This document shows, one piece after another, positions 27,311-35,314 of a stretch of 38,773 bases of DNA (positions are counted from its first letter, which is position 1; each line of letters opens with the position of its first letter). This stretch comes from Desulfobulbaceae bacterium. Its GTDB lineage: Bacteria; Desulfobacterota; Desulfobulbia; Desulfobulbales; Desulfocapsaceae. Under the pieces are notes generated by a model. That model did not search any database. It was not told where the DNA came from and was given only the letters and a program-made list of their open reading frames with translations. Location: positions 1 to 38,773 of the forward strand of contig JAABQY010000005.1 in assembly GCA_011391225.1 (NCBI GenBank). The letters are read 5' to 3'. The position numbers and the translations under genes were made by a program.

Positions 27311-27324
27311 TTGATCTAGGTCAA
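27311..27324. promoter_or_regulatory. FNR/CRP-family-like site
   Basis: TTGATCTAGGTCAA matches the TTGAT-N4-ATCAA consensus of FNR-type regulators at nine of ten positions. It is 111 bases upstream of the HD-domain gene on the minus strand, where a TAAAGT-like -10 at a suitable distance can be seen near 27287. Redox or CO/NO-responsive CRP-family control is inferred. Confidence 0.45.
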
Positions 27325-27362
27325 GGCGGGAGGTTTCTTTTTGTTACAGAAAAAAAACATGG

Positions 27363-28121
27363 TTATGCGGGGCAAAAGTCAGCCATCAGCTTGTCTGTTG
27401 CCAAAACAGAGGGAGCATTTTCCGGCAGTTCAAGCAAGGACCGGCGTTCCATGTCGAATTCAAGTAGGGCCGGGTCATGGGGAATGATACCGGCTATCGG
27501 CAAACCGATTTCGGAAACCTCGGCCATAAAGGCATCGCTGAGCCTTTCCGGACCCCGGGTCACGATAATTGCCAGTTTTTTCACATCAAGTTTCAGGCCG
27601 GTCAGCATCTGGTTGATCCTCCGCACAGCTCGCAAGCCCCTCAGAGAATAATCAGTGACCAGAAAAAGAACGTCTACCTGGCCGCTGGTGCGTCTACTCA
27701 AGTGTTCCATTCCAGCTTCGTTGTCGACAACCGTGTATTTATAATGGCTGGCCAGCTTATCGGTGAAACGGTTTAGGATATTGTTGACCATGCAATAACA
27801 TCCTTGGCCCTCCTGCCTGCCCATGACCAGCAGATCAAACTTAGGTTTTTCGATCAGGGCCTGTTCAATGAGGGTTTCCAGGTAATTAATTTTGTCCATC
27901 CCTGACGGGATGCCCTGTGGATCCTTCATGTAAGTTTCACGAATCTCGCCGATCGTGGTGGTGACATCCAGGCCCATCGTTTCCCCAAGATTGCTGTTGG
28001 GATCTGCATCAACTGCAAGAACTGGAGTTTTTCCATTTGCCCCGAGGTAGCGAACGACCAATGTTGCCACGGTGGTTTTGCCAACTCCACCTTTGCCTGC
28101 AAATGCAATTACTTTACTCAT
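27363..28121 (-). CDS. cooC: CooC-type nickel-insertion ATPase
   Basis: CooC/AcsF proteins are MinD-like P-loop ATPases that help insert nickel into carbon monoxide dehydrogenase or acetyl-CoA synthase. The 252 residues have the deviant Walker A GKGGVGKTT (9-17), VDADPNSNLGE, and a CxC in GQGCYC (C108, C110) that in CooC joins metal binding at the dimer interface. NEAGMEHLSRRT is also typical. No CODH subunit gene is within the window, so the client must be elsewhere. It is separated from the upstream Hdr-like genes by a terminator and has its own leader of under 120 bases. Confidence 0.9.
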   Translation of the reverse strand: MSKVIAFAGKGGVGKTTVATLVVRYLGANGKTPVLAVDADPNSNLGETMGLDVTTTIGEIRETYMKDPQGIPSGMDKINYLETLIEQALIEKPKFDLLVMGRQEGQGCYCMVNNILNRFTDKLASHYKYTVVDNEAGMEHLSRRTSGQVDVLFLVTDYSLRGLRAVRRINQMLTGLKLDVKKLAIIVTRGPERLSDAFMAEVSEIGLPIAGIIPHDPALLEFDMERRSLLELPENAPSVLATDKLMADFCPA

Positions 28122-28238
28122 ATATATATCTCCGTCATAATTGATTGTTACTCAGAAAAGATACTACACTATTTGACCATCATGACGAGTTGGTCAGGCC
28201 AGTATCAATGCTCAGACAACAGTAAACATCTTCCAGCT

Positions 28239-28284
28239 AAAAAAAAGAAAAAACCACCCTATCAAAAAAGATGATGGGTGGTTT
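28239..28284 (-). terminator. Terminator of the Hdr-like operon
   Basis: On the minus strand AAACCACCC and GGGTGGTTT form a 9-bp stem, extended by ATC/GAT pairing around a T6 loop, followed by a T-rich tail (TTTCTTTTTTTT). It lies 35 bases after the stop of the HdrB-like gene and before cooC. Confidence 0.85.
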
Positions 28285-28318
28285 GTGTTTGCAGATATCT
28301 GACGGCTTTATCTATCGG

Positions 28319-29248
28319 TCATAAGGCTGCGACTTTTGCTTTCTTTTTCTTCTTCTCCAGAACGGGTGGACCAAGGAGACTTTTGAGTCGCTGTATGTCT
28401 TCAATAGCGATGGTGCTGTTGGTGGCAATCCCCAAGGTTTGCTCATCTATGCCGAGACAGAGTCCGAGAAGTTGTGGGAAGAGGAGTACCGGAAGAAGCT
28501 TTTCTCCCGAGGCCACGGCGAGGATGTTTTTCTGCGTGGTATCGAATTGGAGATGGCAATAGGAACAAATTGGGGTGATATAATCAGCCCCTGAAGCCTG
28601 AGCTCCTGTAATTTTTTCTTTCAGCAACTTGTGGGAAAGATCATTGTTGATTCCCTCTAGTGCCGCCCCGCAGCACTCAAGCTTACCTCGCCAATCAAGA
28701 CTTTTTACTCCGGTAGCCTGGAGCAGTTCCTCGGTTATTCGTGGCACGAACGAATCGTCAAAGCGGGTGATTTCCCTCGGTCGGAGGATATGGCACCCTT
28801 GGATCACTGCGATATTGAGATCGGTAAAGGCATTGACCCGCTGAGCCTTGATTTTTTCCAGTCCTACCTCTTCGTAGAGTACGGTAAGATAGTGTTTGAC
28901 AGCGGCGGCACCAGAGTAGTGAAGACCCTCTTTGGCAAGGATGGCATTCATTTCTGCCATGAGTTGCGGGTTTTTGCCCATAACGTTTTTGGCTTTCTGG
29001 AGGCTGGCAAAACAGCAATTACAGATAACCAGGATATCCATGCCTCTTTTTTCGGCAATGGCCAGGTTTCTGACTGAAGGGAGGATGTAGGCCTTTTCGT
29101 CGACGTTGCGAACGGGATAGCCACAGCAGTTGAATTCCGGAATGACCTCGAGCTCAATGCCAAATTTTGCGAAGACCGCCGTCGTTGACGTTGCATATTG
29201 TTGAATGCGGATAGGGATATTGCAACCCTGAAAAAATGCGTATTTCAT
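28319..29248 (-). CDS. HdrB-like protein with two CCG domains
   Basis: A 309-residue protein with two complete cysteine-rich CCG domains. The first is C9-X31-C41C42G...C76xxC79 (FNCCGYP, ICNCC). The second is QGCHILRP...LECCGAAL...ICSYC. In HdrB these motifs bind the non-cubane [4Fe-4S] clusters that reduce disulfides. A Lys-rich tail follows residue 295. The start overlaps the stop of the upstream membrane protein by four bases (ATGA), so the two surely form one complex, with this subunit as the cytoplasmic disulfide- or thiol-handling end. The natural substrate in a non-methanogen is unknown (DsrC-type trisulfide is one possibility, inferred). Confidence 0.88.
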   Translation of the reverse strand: MKYAFFQGCNIPIRIQQYATSTTAVFAKFGIELEVIPEFNCCGYPVRNVDEKAYILPSVRNLAIAEKRGMDILVICNCCFASLQKAKNVMGKNPQLMAEMNAILAKEGLHYSGAAAVKHYLTVLYEEVGLEKIKAQRVNAFTDLNIAVIQGCHILRPREITRFDDSFVPRITEELLQATGVKSLDWRGKLECCGAALEGINNDLSHKLLKEKITGAQASGADYITPICSYCHLQFDTTQKNILAVASGEKLLPVLLFPQLLGLCLGIDEQTLGIATNSTIAIEDIQRLKSLLGPPVLEKKKKKAKVAAL

Positions 29249-30972
29249 GAGTTCGCTCCTGCTTCAATTTTATTGAGGGCACCGTTCTTCAAGGTGTAGA
29301 AGATATCACAGAGTTCGACCTGATTCGGACAGTGCTCTTGGCAAAGATAGCAGGTGGAGCAACTCCAAATCATCTGCGCTCCCATGGCCAGTTCAGTGTT
29401 ACCGATTCCGAGACTGAACATGATTTGATGTGGCAACATTCCCAGAGCTTCTGCAGGATTGTCGTAACTGCGCACCACCGGGCAGATGTTAGTGCAGCGC
29501 TGACATGAAAAACATCCGCGAAAGGTGGTGTTGCCAATATCCTTGGATTTACAAAGGGTCATCGGCAGGGCCATATCGGCAAGATGCTGAAAACTCTTTT
29601 TGAAGATGTCGGTCACTTTTTTGAGCGCCTGCAAATGGTCGTCGACGAAGTTCTGTGCCAAGGCTAAAGGAAATGAGAAGTGGCTGAGCATTGCCGTTTC
29701 CGGCATGCCTTGTCCGAGCAAGGCATAGCGTGCGCTGACGAACAACTCCTTTAAGTTTATTCCCGATGGACAGACTGTAGTGCAGCGATCACAACTGGTA
29801 CAGACATACAGGCCCTGCTGCATTCGCTTCAGGATCACCGGGTCATTTTCTTTGCCGGCGGCAATTTTTTTGAGGTACTGAACCTTTTCGGAGGGAAGGA
29901 TGAAATCGTTTTTAAAGGATTCAAAAAACATGTTGGAGGAACACTCAAGACTGCATGTTCCGCAATGGGTGCAAGCGGAAAGGCCAATCATCTGGTGGGT
30001 GAGAATATTTGACGGCTCTCGCACTTGATCGCCGGTGACACTTTTTACGATCAAACTTACGGGTGCGGCAAGAATGTGAAACATCTTGCTGAAAGGGAGC
30101 CACGCTAAAAAGGCCAGGCAGGAGATAATGTGCAGATACCAGAAAAGCGTTACTGTCGCAGAATCACCTAAAATGGAGAAGAACAAGGGGGTGATCTTTG
30201 CCATGGTAAAGCTGGCGAAAGCATTTCTGTAGGAAACGTGACATTCAATACAGCTGTCACCATTAATTTCCCGACCTTTGGCAACAAGTTCCGGTGCTGG
30301 AGGCAGTTTAACATTGGGAGAGACGAGCCCGTTTTCCTGAACCCAAAAGGCCTCAAGGGCCTTTGCGTCTTCCTCGCTGGAGAATGAGGCATATTCATCC
30401 ACCATGTTCTGGTACTTCGAGGGGGAGGCGATCTTGGCGCCCTCAAGGAGCATCCCGGAAAGGATAATGACACCCAAAAACACGAGAGCCGCCCAGTCGC
30501 TGGCATAGGTTTTCAGTCGCTGGGGTTTGAGGGTTATACGGCGAAAGGCGGCTATCGCCACACCGGCAAGAACCATTACCCCGAAAAGATCGCGTAGAAA
30601 TAGATAGGGGTTAAGGGTTGACTGATACCCTTTGAAAAGAGTTTCAGTTACCACTGAATCCATGGCATGCATGAGAAGCAACAGCATGAAGCCGGTAAAA
30701 ATAAAGGTGTGCGCTACCCAGCGCAGGGAATTTTTATCAAAGATGCGCTTCTGAAAGAGGAGATCAACAAATACAGATTTTATAATAAGAAAAATCTTGG
30801 CACTGAAAAGCGCTCCAAACACTCCCTTCAGTGCCTCAGCAAGTCGTGCACCTACAGGCGTGGTGGGAACAGTAGAGGGGCGTATCTCCTGAGAAAACCA
30901 TATTGACAACCTGATGATGAGCCCAACCAGACAGACAACCGCCGATAAACCTAACAGTATATTAAAATTCAT
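29245..30972 (-). CDS. Cytochrome b / CxxCH / four-cluster ferredoxin fusion (HdrE-HdrC-like)
   Basis: A 575-residue membrane protein. About six helices (5-27, 83-103, 125-145, 160-178, 254-272, 275-293) form a NarI/HdrE-like cytochrome b. Histidines H88, H102, H281 and H299 are placed to ligate b hemes. A loop before the last helices carries CIECH (241-245), a c-type heme motif. The soluble part has four CxxCxxCxxxC motifs: C334-344, C391-401, C487-497 and C538-548. HdrC alone has two. Electrons could pass between the quinone pool or periplasm and the HdrB-like partner. It is first in a two-gene operon. This is a divergent HdrCE-type fusion; the exact role is inferred. Confidence 0.85.
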   Translation of the reverse strand: MNFNILLGLSAVVCLVGLIIRLSIWFSQEIRPSTVPTTPVGARLAEALKGVFGALFSAKIFLIIKSVFVDLLFQKRIFDKNSLRWVAHTFIFTGFMLLLLMHAMDSVVTETLFKGYQSTLNPYLFLRDLFGVMVLAGVAIAAFRRITLKPQRLKTYASDWAALVFLGVIILSGMLLEGAKIASPSKYQNMVDEYASFSSEEDAKALEAFWVQENGLVSPNVKLPPAPELVAKGREINGDSCIECHVSYRNAFASFTMAKITPLFFSILGDSATVTLFWYLHIISCLAFLAWLPFSKMFHILAAPVSLIVKSVTGDQVREPSNILTHQMIGLSACTHCGTCSLECSSNMFFESFKNDFILPSEKVQYLKKIAAGKENDPVILKRMQQGLYVCTSCDRCTTVCPSGINLKELFVSARYALLGQGMPETAMLSHFSFPLALAQNFVDDHLQALKKVTDIFKKSFQHLADMALPMTLCKSKDIGNTTFRGCFSCQRCTNICPVVRSYDNPAEALGMLPHQIMFSLGIGNTELAMGAQMIWSCSTCYLCQEHCPNQVELCDIFYTLKNGALNKIEAGANS

Positions 30973-31005
30973 AACTAATTCTCTATACCCTCAGTCTTTG
31001 TTCCC

Positions 31006-31034
31006 ATTAAATGGAATGATTATTGATTTACCAA
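31006..31034 (-). promoter_or_regulatory. Candidate promoter for the Hdr-like operon
   Basis: On the minus strand: TTGGTA, 17-base spacer, TTTAAT (five of six to TATAAT). The predicted start near 30999 would leave a short leader of about 27 bases before the ATG at 30972. Confidence 0.4.
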
Positions 31035-31078
31035 TTCATGATTACCTGACCCAAATAAACCGGACAAGTACCTTTACG

Positions 31079-31109
31079 AAATTCGTTTTAAAAAACAAGA
31101 AACGAATTT
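31079..31109. repeat. 10-bp inverted repeat AAATTCGTTT / AAACGAATTT
   Basis: Perfect 10-bp arms with an 11-base AT-rich centre, 45 bases upstream of the candidate hdr -35. A position upstream of a promoter fits an operator or activator site; a hairpin is also possible. The regulator is unknown. Confidence 0.55.
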
Positions 31110-31610
31110 TTAAGGCACTCAATAACCTGCTGAATGTCAGGTGATAATCATAAATGATGCCCGTCGCCTCTCCCCTTCCAAGTCTGTTTTGTTGCTTATG
31201 TAGGACTGTCGTGTGTAACACCCTTGGCTCTGGTTGCGTTGTATCGCTTCCTGCGTAAAATCTGTGAAGCAGGTTTGTTGAATTTCTGGGGAGTATTTCT
31301 ATTAGCAACCTGTACCGTAGTATGTATCCAGCGATAACTGCCCTAATAGCAACGAAAAACCATTGGGAATATACCGTCTTTTATTGTCTCCGTCGAGCAG
31401 TCATTTGCACGATCATTAAAAAAGAAGCCTTGGTTTTTGTGCTTTCCGGTTTTCAAGAGCATCGTATTTTTAATGAAAATATTGTACCGTTTTTCAGTAA
31501 TCTAATTCGTCAAACCGTTGTCAAAACTCACATGGACTGAAAAAGCCCAAAACGGGAATCCTTTTTGGATAAATACTTCCGCAATCGTAATAAAAATAAT
31601 GAGGTAATTA

Positions 31611-32453
31611 ATGGAGTTAACTCCTTTCATCGGCGCAGCCAAGTACGTTCTTGATCCTGAATTGGCAAAAATTGTCAATATTTCCAAGGTACTGGAAATG
31701 CCTTTGTTGCTAAAAGGTGAGCCGGGTACGGGGAAAACCATGCTCGCCCATGCCGTGGCCGAGAGCTTGCGCATGCCGCTCATCATTTTAAATGTCAAGT
31801 CGAATATGAAGCTTGTTGAAGCGTTGTATCAATACGATACCCTGACGCGGTTAAATGACAGCAGGTTTGGCGATTCCCGGCGCAATGTCAGTAACATTTC
31901 CGAATATATCAAGATGGGCAAGATCGGCCAGGCCTTTACCGCCGATGTAAGGTGCGTCTTGCTGATCGATGAGATCGACAAGGCCGAAACAGAGTTTCAG
32001 GATGATATGCTCGATGTGCTTGATCAGATGCAATTTGATATCATGGAAACGGATGTAACTGTGCGGGCAATACACCGTCCGGTGATAATCATCACTTCCA
32101 ACGCCAAAAAGGACCTGTCCGATCCCTTTCTCGGGCGGTGCAACTTTCATCATATTGCCTTTCCTGATCCGAAGATGATGCGCAATATTATTGCTGTGCA
32201 CTTTCCAAAGATCGACAGCAAACTCACGGATAATGCCATCGGAACCTTCTATGAGCTGAGAAGCCTTGAAGGTCTGGAGAAAAAACCGGCTACCCGTGAG
32301 TTGATCAACTGGATACGTGCCCTGGCCAGCGATGTTGATTTTAAGGACGGTGAACGGTTAAAAAAGGAGATCCCCTATCTTGGGGTTTTGTTCAAAAAAA
32401 GTGCCGATTACCAGAGGTCGGCAAACAGTGTGGTAAAAAAAAGATTTTTTTAA
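31611..32453 (+). CDS. MoxR-family AAA+ ATPase
   Basis: 280 residues. Walker A GEPGTGKT (36-43), Walker B LLIDEID (117-123), a sensor-1 type stretch IITSNAKKDLSDPFLGRC, and MoxR-type lid helices. MoxR ATPases work with VWA proteins as chaperones for assembly or metal insertion in enzyme complexes. The CoxD/CoxE pair of molybdenum CO dehydrogenase is the closest textbook example. GAGGT lies five bases upstream of the ATG. The VWA partner starts 12 bases after the stop. No client enzyme is recognisable next door. Confidence 0.9.
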   Translation: MELTPFIGAAKYVLDPELAKIVNISKVLEMPLLLKGEPGTGKTMLAHAVAESLRMPLIILNVKSNMKLVEALYQYDTLTRLNDSRFGDSRRNVSNISEYIKMGKIGQAFTADVRCVLLIDEIDKAETEFQDDMLDVLDQMQFDIMETDVTVRAIHRPVIIITSNAKKDLSDPFLGRCNFHHIAFPDPKMMRNIIAVHFPKIDSKLTDNAIGTFYELRSLEGLEKKPATRELINWIRALASDVDFKDGERLKKEIPYLGVLFKKSADYQRSANSVVKKRFF

Positions 32454-32465
32454 CCTGGAAACATA

Positions 32466-33659
32466 ATGTTTATAACCTTTTTTTATCATCTGAAAGATGT
32501 GGGAATACCCGTCAGTCCAACCTCCTTTCTCACCCTGCACAGGGCGATACACTGCGGTTTGGTGAATTCTCTCGACGACTTATATACTGCGGCAAGAACG
32601 GTACTGGTAAAGAACGAAAAATATTTTGATCTGTATGATCAAGTCTTTGCCCATATTTTTGCGGGGGTAGAATTGCCCGCCGCCGAGGATGAGGTAACCT
32701 TTGACCTTTTCGCCAGCGGAATGCTGCAGGAATGGCTTCTCAATCCCAAAAAACTGGCCGACGCACTCGGCCTCGATGAGAAAAAGCTGGCAGACATGTC
32801 TCCCACTGAACTGTTGGAGTATTTCAAGGCGCGGCTCAAAGATCAACAGGGGCGGCATGATGGTGGGTCTAAATGGATTGGTACCGGTGGCACATCTCCG
32901 GTTGGTCATGGGGGCTTTCATCCAGGCGGGTTGCGGGTAGGCGGGGTGTCGGGAAGCCGCTCCGCCATCAAGGTGGCGGGAGAGAGGAGGTACAGGGAGT
33001 ATTCGGCGAGGGGGGTATTGACTCGAAGTTCCGTTGGTGAGGCCTTGAAACGGCTACGCAATCTGGTGCCCCTGGGAATAAAGGACCGACTGAACATCGA
33101 ATCCACCATTTATCGAACGATGAAAAACGCCGGCGAAATTGAGTTGGTTTTCGATCGAGGGATTGTTGATCGACTAAAAGTTGTTCTGGCCATTGACAAT
33201 GGTGGGTGGTCCATGGAACCCCATGTGGACCTGGTGCAAACCCTGTTCAGTTATGCAAAATCGCAGTTTAAGGATCTGAAAACCTATTTTTTCCATAATA
33301 CCATCTATGATTTGCTGTGGGAGGATGCGGCGCGCTATAAACGGCCAATTGCCATTGCCGATTTTGTTCGACTCGACCCCGATACCAGGCTGATCATCGT
33401 CGGCGACGCCAGCATGGCACCGTATGAATTGATGTCTAGCGATGGTTCAATCTATGCGTTTGAGCGCAGCGGCAAACCTTCAATTGAACAACTCAGGTTT
33501 TTGGCTGGAACTTTTTCTCGAGCCATCTGGCTGAATCCCATTGCCGAGAACCACTGGCCCTACACCCAGTCTCTCAATGTCATCCGCTCTGTTTTTCCGA
33601 TGTATGAATTATCTCTAGATGGTTTGGAGCAGGGAGTTCGTTATCTGATGGGCAGATAA
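32466..33659 (+). CDS. CoxE-like VWA-domain protein with degenerate MIDAS
   Basis: A 397-residue partner of the MoxR ATPase. The N-terminal half is helical (DVGIPVSPTSFLTLHRAI, typical of CoxE-like proteins), then a Gly-rich segment (133-160). The C-terminal half is a von Willebrand A fold. The metal-binding motif expected as DxSxS reads DNGGWS (244-249), so normal MIDAS coordination is doubtful. Later parts (LIIVGDASMAPYEL, WLNPIAENHWPYTQS) match this family. Presumably a substrate adaptor for the ATPase encoded just upstream. The client is not known. Confidence 0.85.
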   Translation: MFITFFYHLKDVGIPVSPTSFLTLHRAIHCGLVNSLDDLYTAARTVLVKNEKYFDLYDQVFAHIFAGVELPAAEDEVTFDLFASGMLQEWLLNPKKLADALGLDEKKLADMSPTELLEYFKARLKDQQGRHDGGSKWIGTGGTSPVGHGGFHPGGLRVGGVSGSRSAIKVAGERRYREYSARGVLTRSSVGEALKRLRNLVPLGIKDRLNIESTIYRTMKNAGEIELVFDRGIVDRLKVVLAIDNGGWSMEPHVDLVQTLFSYAKSQFKDLKTYFFHNTIYDLLWEDAARYKRPIAIADFVRLDPDTRLIIVGDASMAPYELMSSDGSIYAFERSGKPSIEQLRFLAGTFSRAIWLNPIAENHWPYTQSLNVIRSVFPMYELSLDGLEQGVRYLMGR

Positions 33660-33773
33660 ACTGTCTTGTTTTTCAAAGTCCTGGCAAGAGAAGAGTGACA
33701 TTTTTACCATAGGCATTACTGTCTGTTGGCCAAAAACAGCATCAATTATGCCAAAAACACACAGGTATTCAAT

Positions 33774-34841
33774 ATGACACCTTTTAAACCGAATTGTCTG
33801 CCGCTTCTTATTGGCAGTTTGCCCATTGGAAGTCATCAGCAAGCAACCGATTTGATTTTTCAGTATACGCCCGATATCCCACTCTGGCCGCAGCTGCCGA
33901 TATATAAAACAGAAGGCATGATGCGGCAGTTTCTTCCTGGATTGCCGTGCGTCAGAGAGGTTGATGGAAAAACTTTTATCGACACGGAAAGCGCCACCTG
34001 TGAAGGGGAGATGCTCGTCTTTTATCAGGACTATCTAAGTGTTACCGAAGGTGCTGAACTTCTTCTGGGATCGCGGTTTCAGTTAGCCCGCGAGGCCGCC
34101 CCAGGATTTTATACCTTTTTAGAGAAGGCGAGGGCGACAACCAGGACGCTGGTAGCCCTCAAAGGGCAAACAACCGGACCGATAACCTTCTGCACAGGGC
34201 TCTGTGATCAGTCAGGGCGAGCTATATTTTACAATGACCAACTGCGTGATGCGGCGGTCAAACATCTAGCACTGAAGGCCAGGTGGCAGGTCAAGAAAAT
34301 GGCTGAAATCTGCGGCCGTACCATCATGTTTTTTGATGAACCGGGACTTGCTGGGCTTGGTTCATCGGCCTTTATAACTATTACACGTGAAGATATTGTT
34401 GGCTGCCTATCGGAGGTTTTTAATGCGGTTCGAGCTGAGAATGGCGTGACCGGAGTACATGTCTGCGCCAATACCGAATGGTCGGTGGTGTTTGAATCCG
34501 GTGTGGATATCGTCAGCTACGACGCATATTCCTACTTTGATAAGCTCATTCTCTACCCCGAACACCTGGTGAAGTTCTTTGCAGATGGTGGGATTCTCGC
34601 CAGCGGTATTGTCCCGACGGCTCCGGAGTTTATCGATATCGAGACCGTCGACGCTCTTGTCACAAAATGGTTTAGACAAACCGAGCTGCTGCAGGCGATC
34701 GGCATCGACAGGAAAAAAGTTTTTGCTCAGACACTGATTACGCCCAGCTGTGGCACCGGCGCCGTGTCGAGGGAACATGCCGAAAAGGTCCTTCTTTTTA
34801 CCAGGTCAGTCTCGGAACAGATTCGGGCAAGGTTTTCATGA
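33774..34841 (+). CDS. UroD/MetE-like methyltransferase-family protein
   Basis: 355 residues from the ATG at 33774; the track start at 33726 is a TTG. The fold is the (beta/alpha)8 barrel of the uroporphyrinogen decarboxylase / cobalamin-independent methionine synthase superfamily: LIGSLPIGS near the start, ALKGQTTGPITF, and FFDEPGLAGLG. HVCAN (H229, C231) and SCGTG (C326) match the zinc ligands of MetE- and MtaA-type methyltransferases. That makes methyl transfer to a thiol more likely than uroporphyrinogen decarboxylation. The methyl donor is unknown. The 3' end overlaps the convergent GIY-YIG gene by six bases. Confidence 0.8.
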   Translation: MTPFKPNCLPLLIGSLPIGSHQQATDLIFQYTPDIPLWPQLPIYKTEGMMRQFLPGLPCVREVDGKTFIDTESATCEGEMLVFYQDYLSVTEGAELLLGSRFQLAREAAPGFYTFLEKARATTRTLVALKGQTTGPITFCTGLCDQSGRAIFYNDQLRDAAVKHLALKARWQVKKMAEICGRTIMFFDEPGLAGLGSSAFITITREDIVGCLSEVFNAVRAENGVTGVHVCANTEWSVVFESGVDIVSYDAYSYFDKLILYPEHLVKFFADGGILASGIVPTAPEFIDIETVDALVTKWFRQTELLQAIGIDRKKVFAQTLITPSCGTGAVSREHAEKVLLFTRSVSEQIRARFS

Positions 34842-35204
34842 GCTACCGTCTTCAGGCATTTTCTCCGGGTATTCATGTGACTGAACCTGAGGGTTTTTTG
34901 ATCGAAGATAACCGGCAATGAGCCTGGTTTTTGCGGCAACTCTCAGTTTTTTTATTTGAATTTCCCGATGCGTGGCAGTTGCCCGGGAAGGTGCCGATTC
35001 ACTGTAAACCAGGGTGACCGGTCGCCGGGGCCGGGTATATCTTGCCCCGCCTTCAGGAGAATTATGCTCTGCGATACGTCTTGTCAGGTCGGTGGTTATG
35101 CCGGTATAATATGATTCGTCCCGGCAACGGACAACATAGATGACCCAAGGTGATGTCAGTTGGGAGATATGCTTTTCGTTATCTTCCATAGGGGTGGGCC
35201 GCAT
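34836..35204 (-). CDS. GIY-YIG nuclease-superfamily protein (UPF0213/YhbQ-like)
   Basis: About 122 residues from the ATG at 35204; an ATG at 35189 is also possible, and the track start at 35288 is a TTG. WVIYVVRCRDESYYTGITTD is the GIY...YIG signature in YhbQ form, followed by RRIAEHN and REIQIKKL with the expected Arg and Glu. These small single-domain proteins are thought to cut or process DNA, but the cellular role is not settled. A 30-residue C-terminal tail is variable. It overlaps the methyltransferase gene tail to tail. Confidence 0.85.
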   Translation of the reverse strand: MRPTPMEDNEKHISQLTSPWVIYVVRCRDESYYTGITTDLTRRIAEHNSPEGGARYTRPRRPVTLVYSESAPSRATATHREIQIKKLRVAAKTRLIAGYLRSKNPQVQSHEYPEKMPEDGSS

Positions 35205-35314
35205 GATAATGTTGTCTCTACCGCAGACCAGCTTGGCAAAACTCCTTGCAGATGGTATTGAGGTGAGTTCCGAATGAGAAACGTACAACAGTTAATCTTC
35301 AGTGTATATGCCAT

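Larger units (their letters stand above)
30973..31610. other. Large divergent intergenic region
   Basis: 638 bases between the divergently transcribed Hdr-like operon and the moxR gene. Short ORFs on both strands (31042-31308, 31322-31540) have no recognised domain or ribosome site. A candidate promoter and an inverted repeat are listed separately. I see no RNA gene. The size is unusual for this compact window, so regulatory DNA or a decayed gene is possible. Confidence 0.5.

Noticed and set aside
31042-31308. 88-aa minus-strand ORF in the large spacer
   Set aside because: Biased composition and it covers the inverted repeat; no family seen.
31322-31540. 72-aa plus-strand ORF before moxR
   Set aside because: No ribosome site or recognisable motif; could be a decayed gene but cannot be supported.
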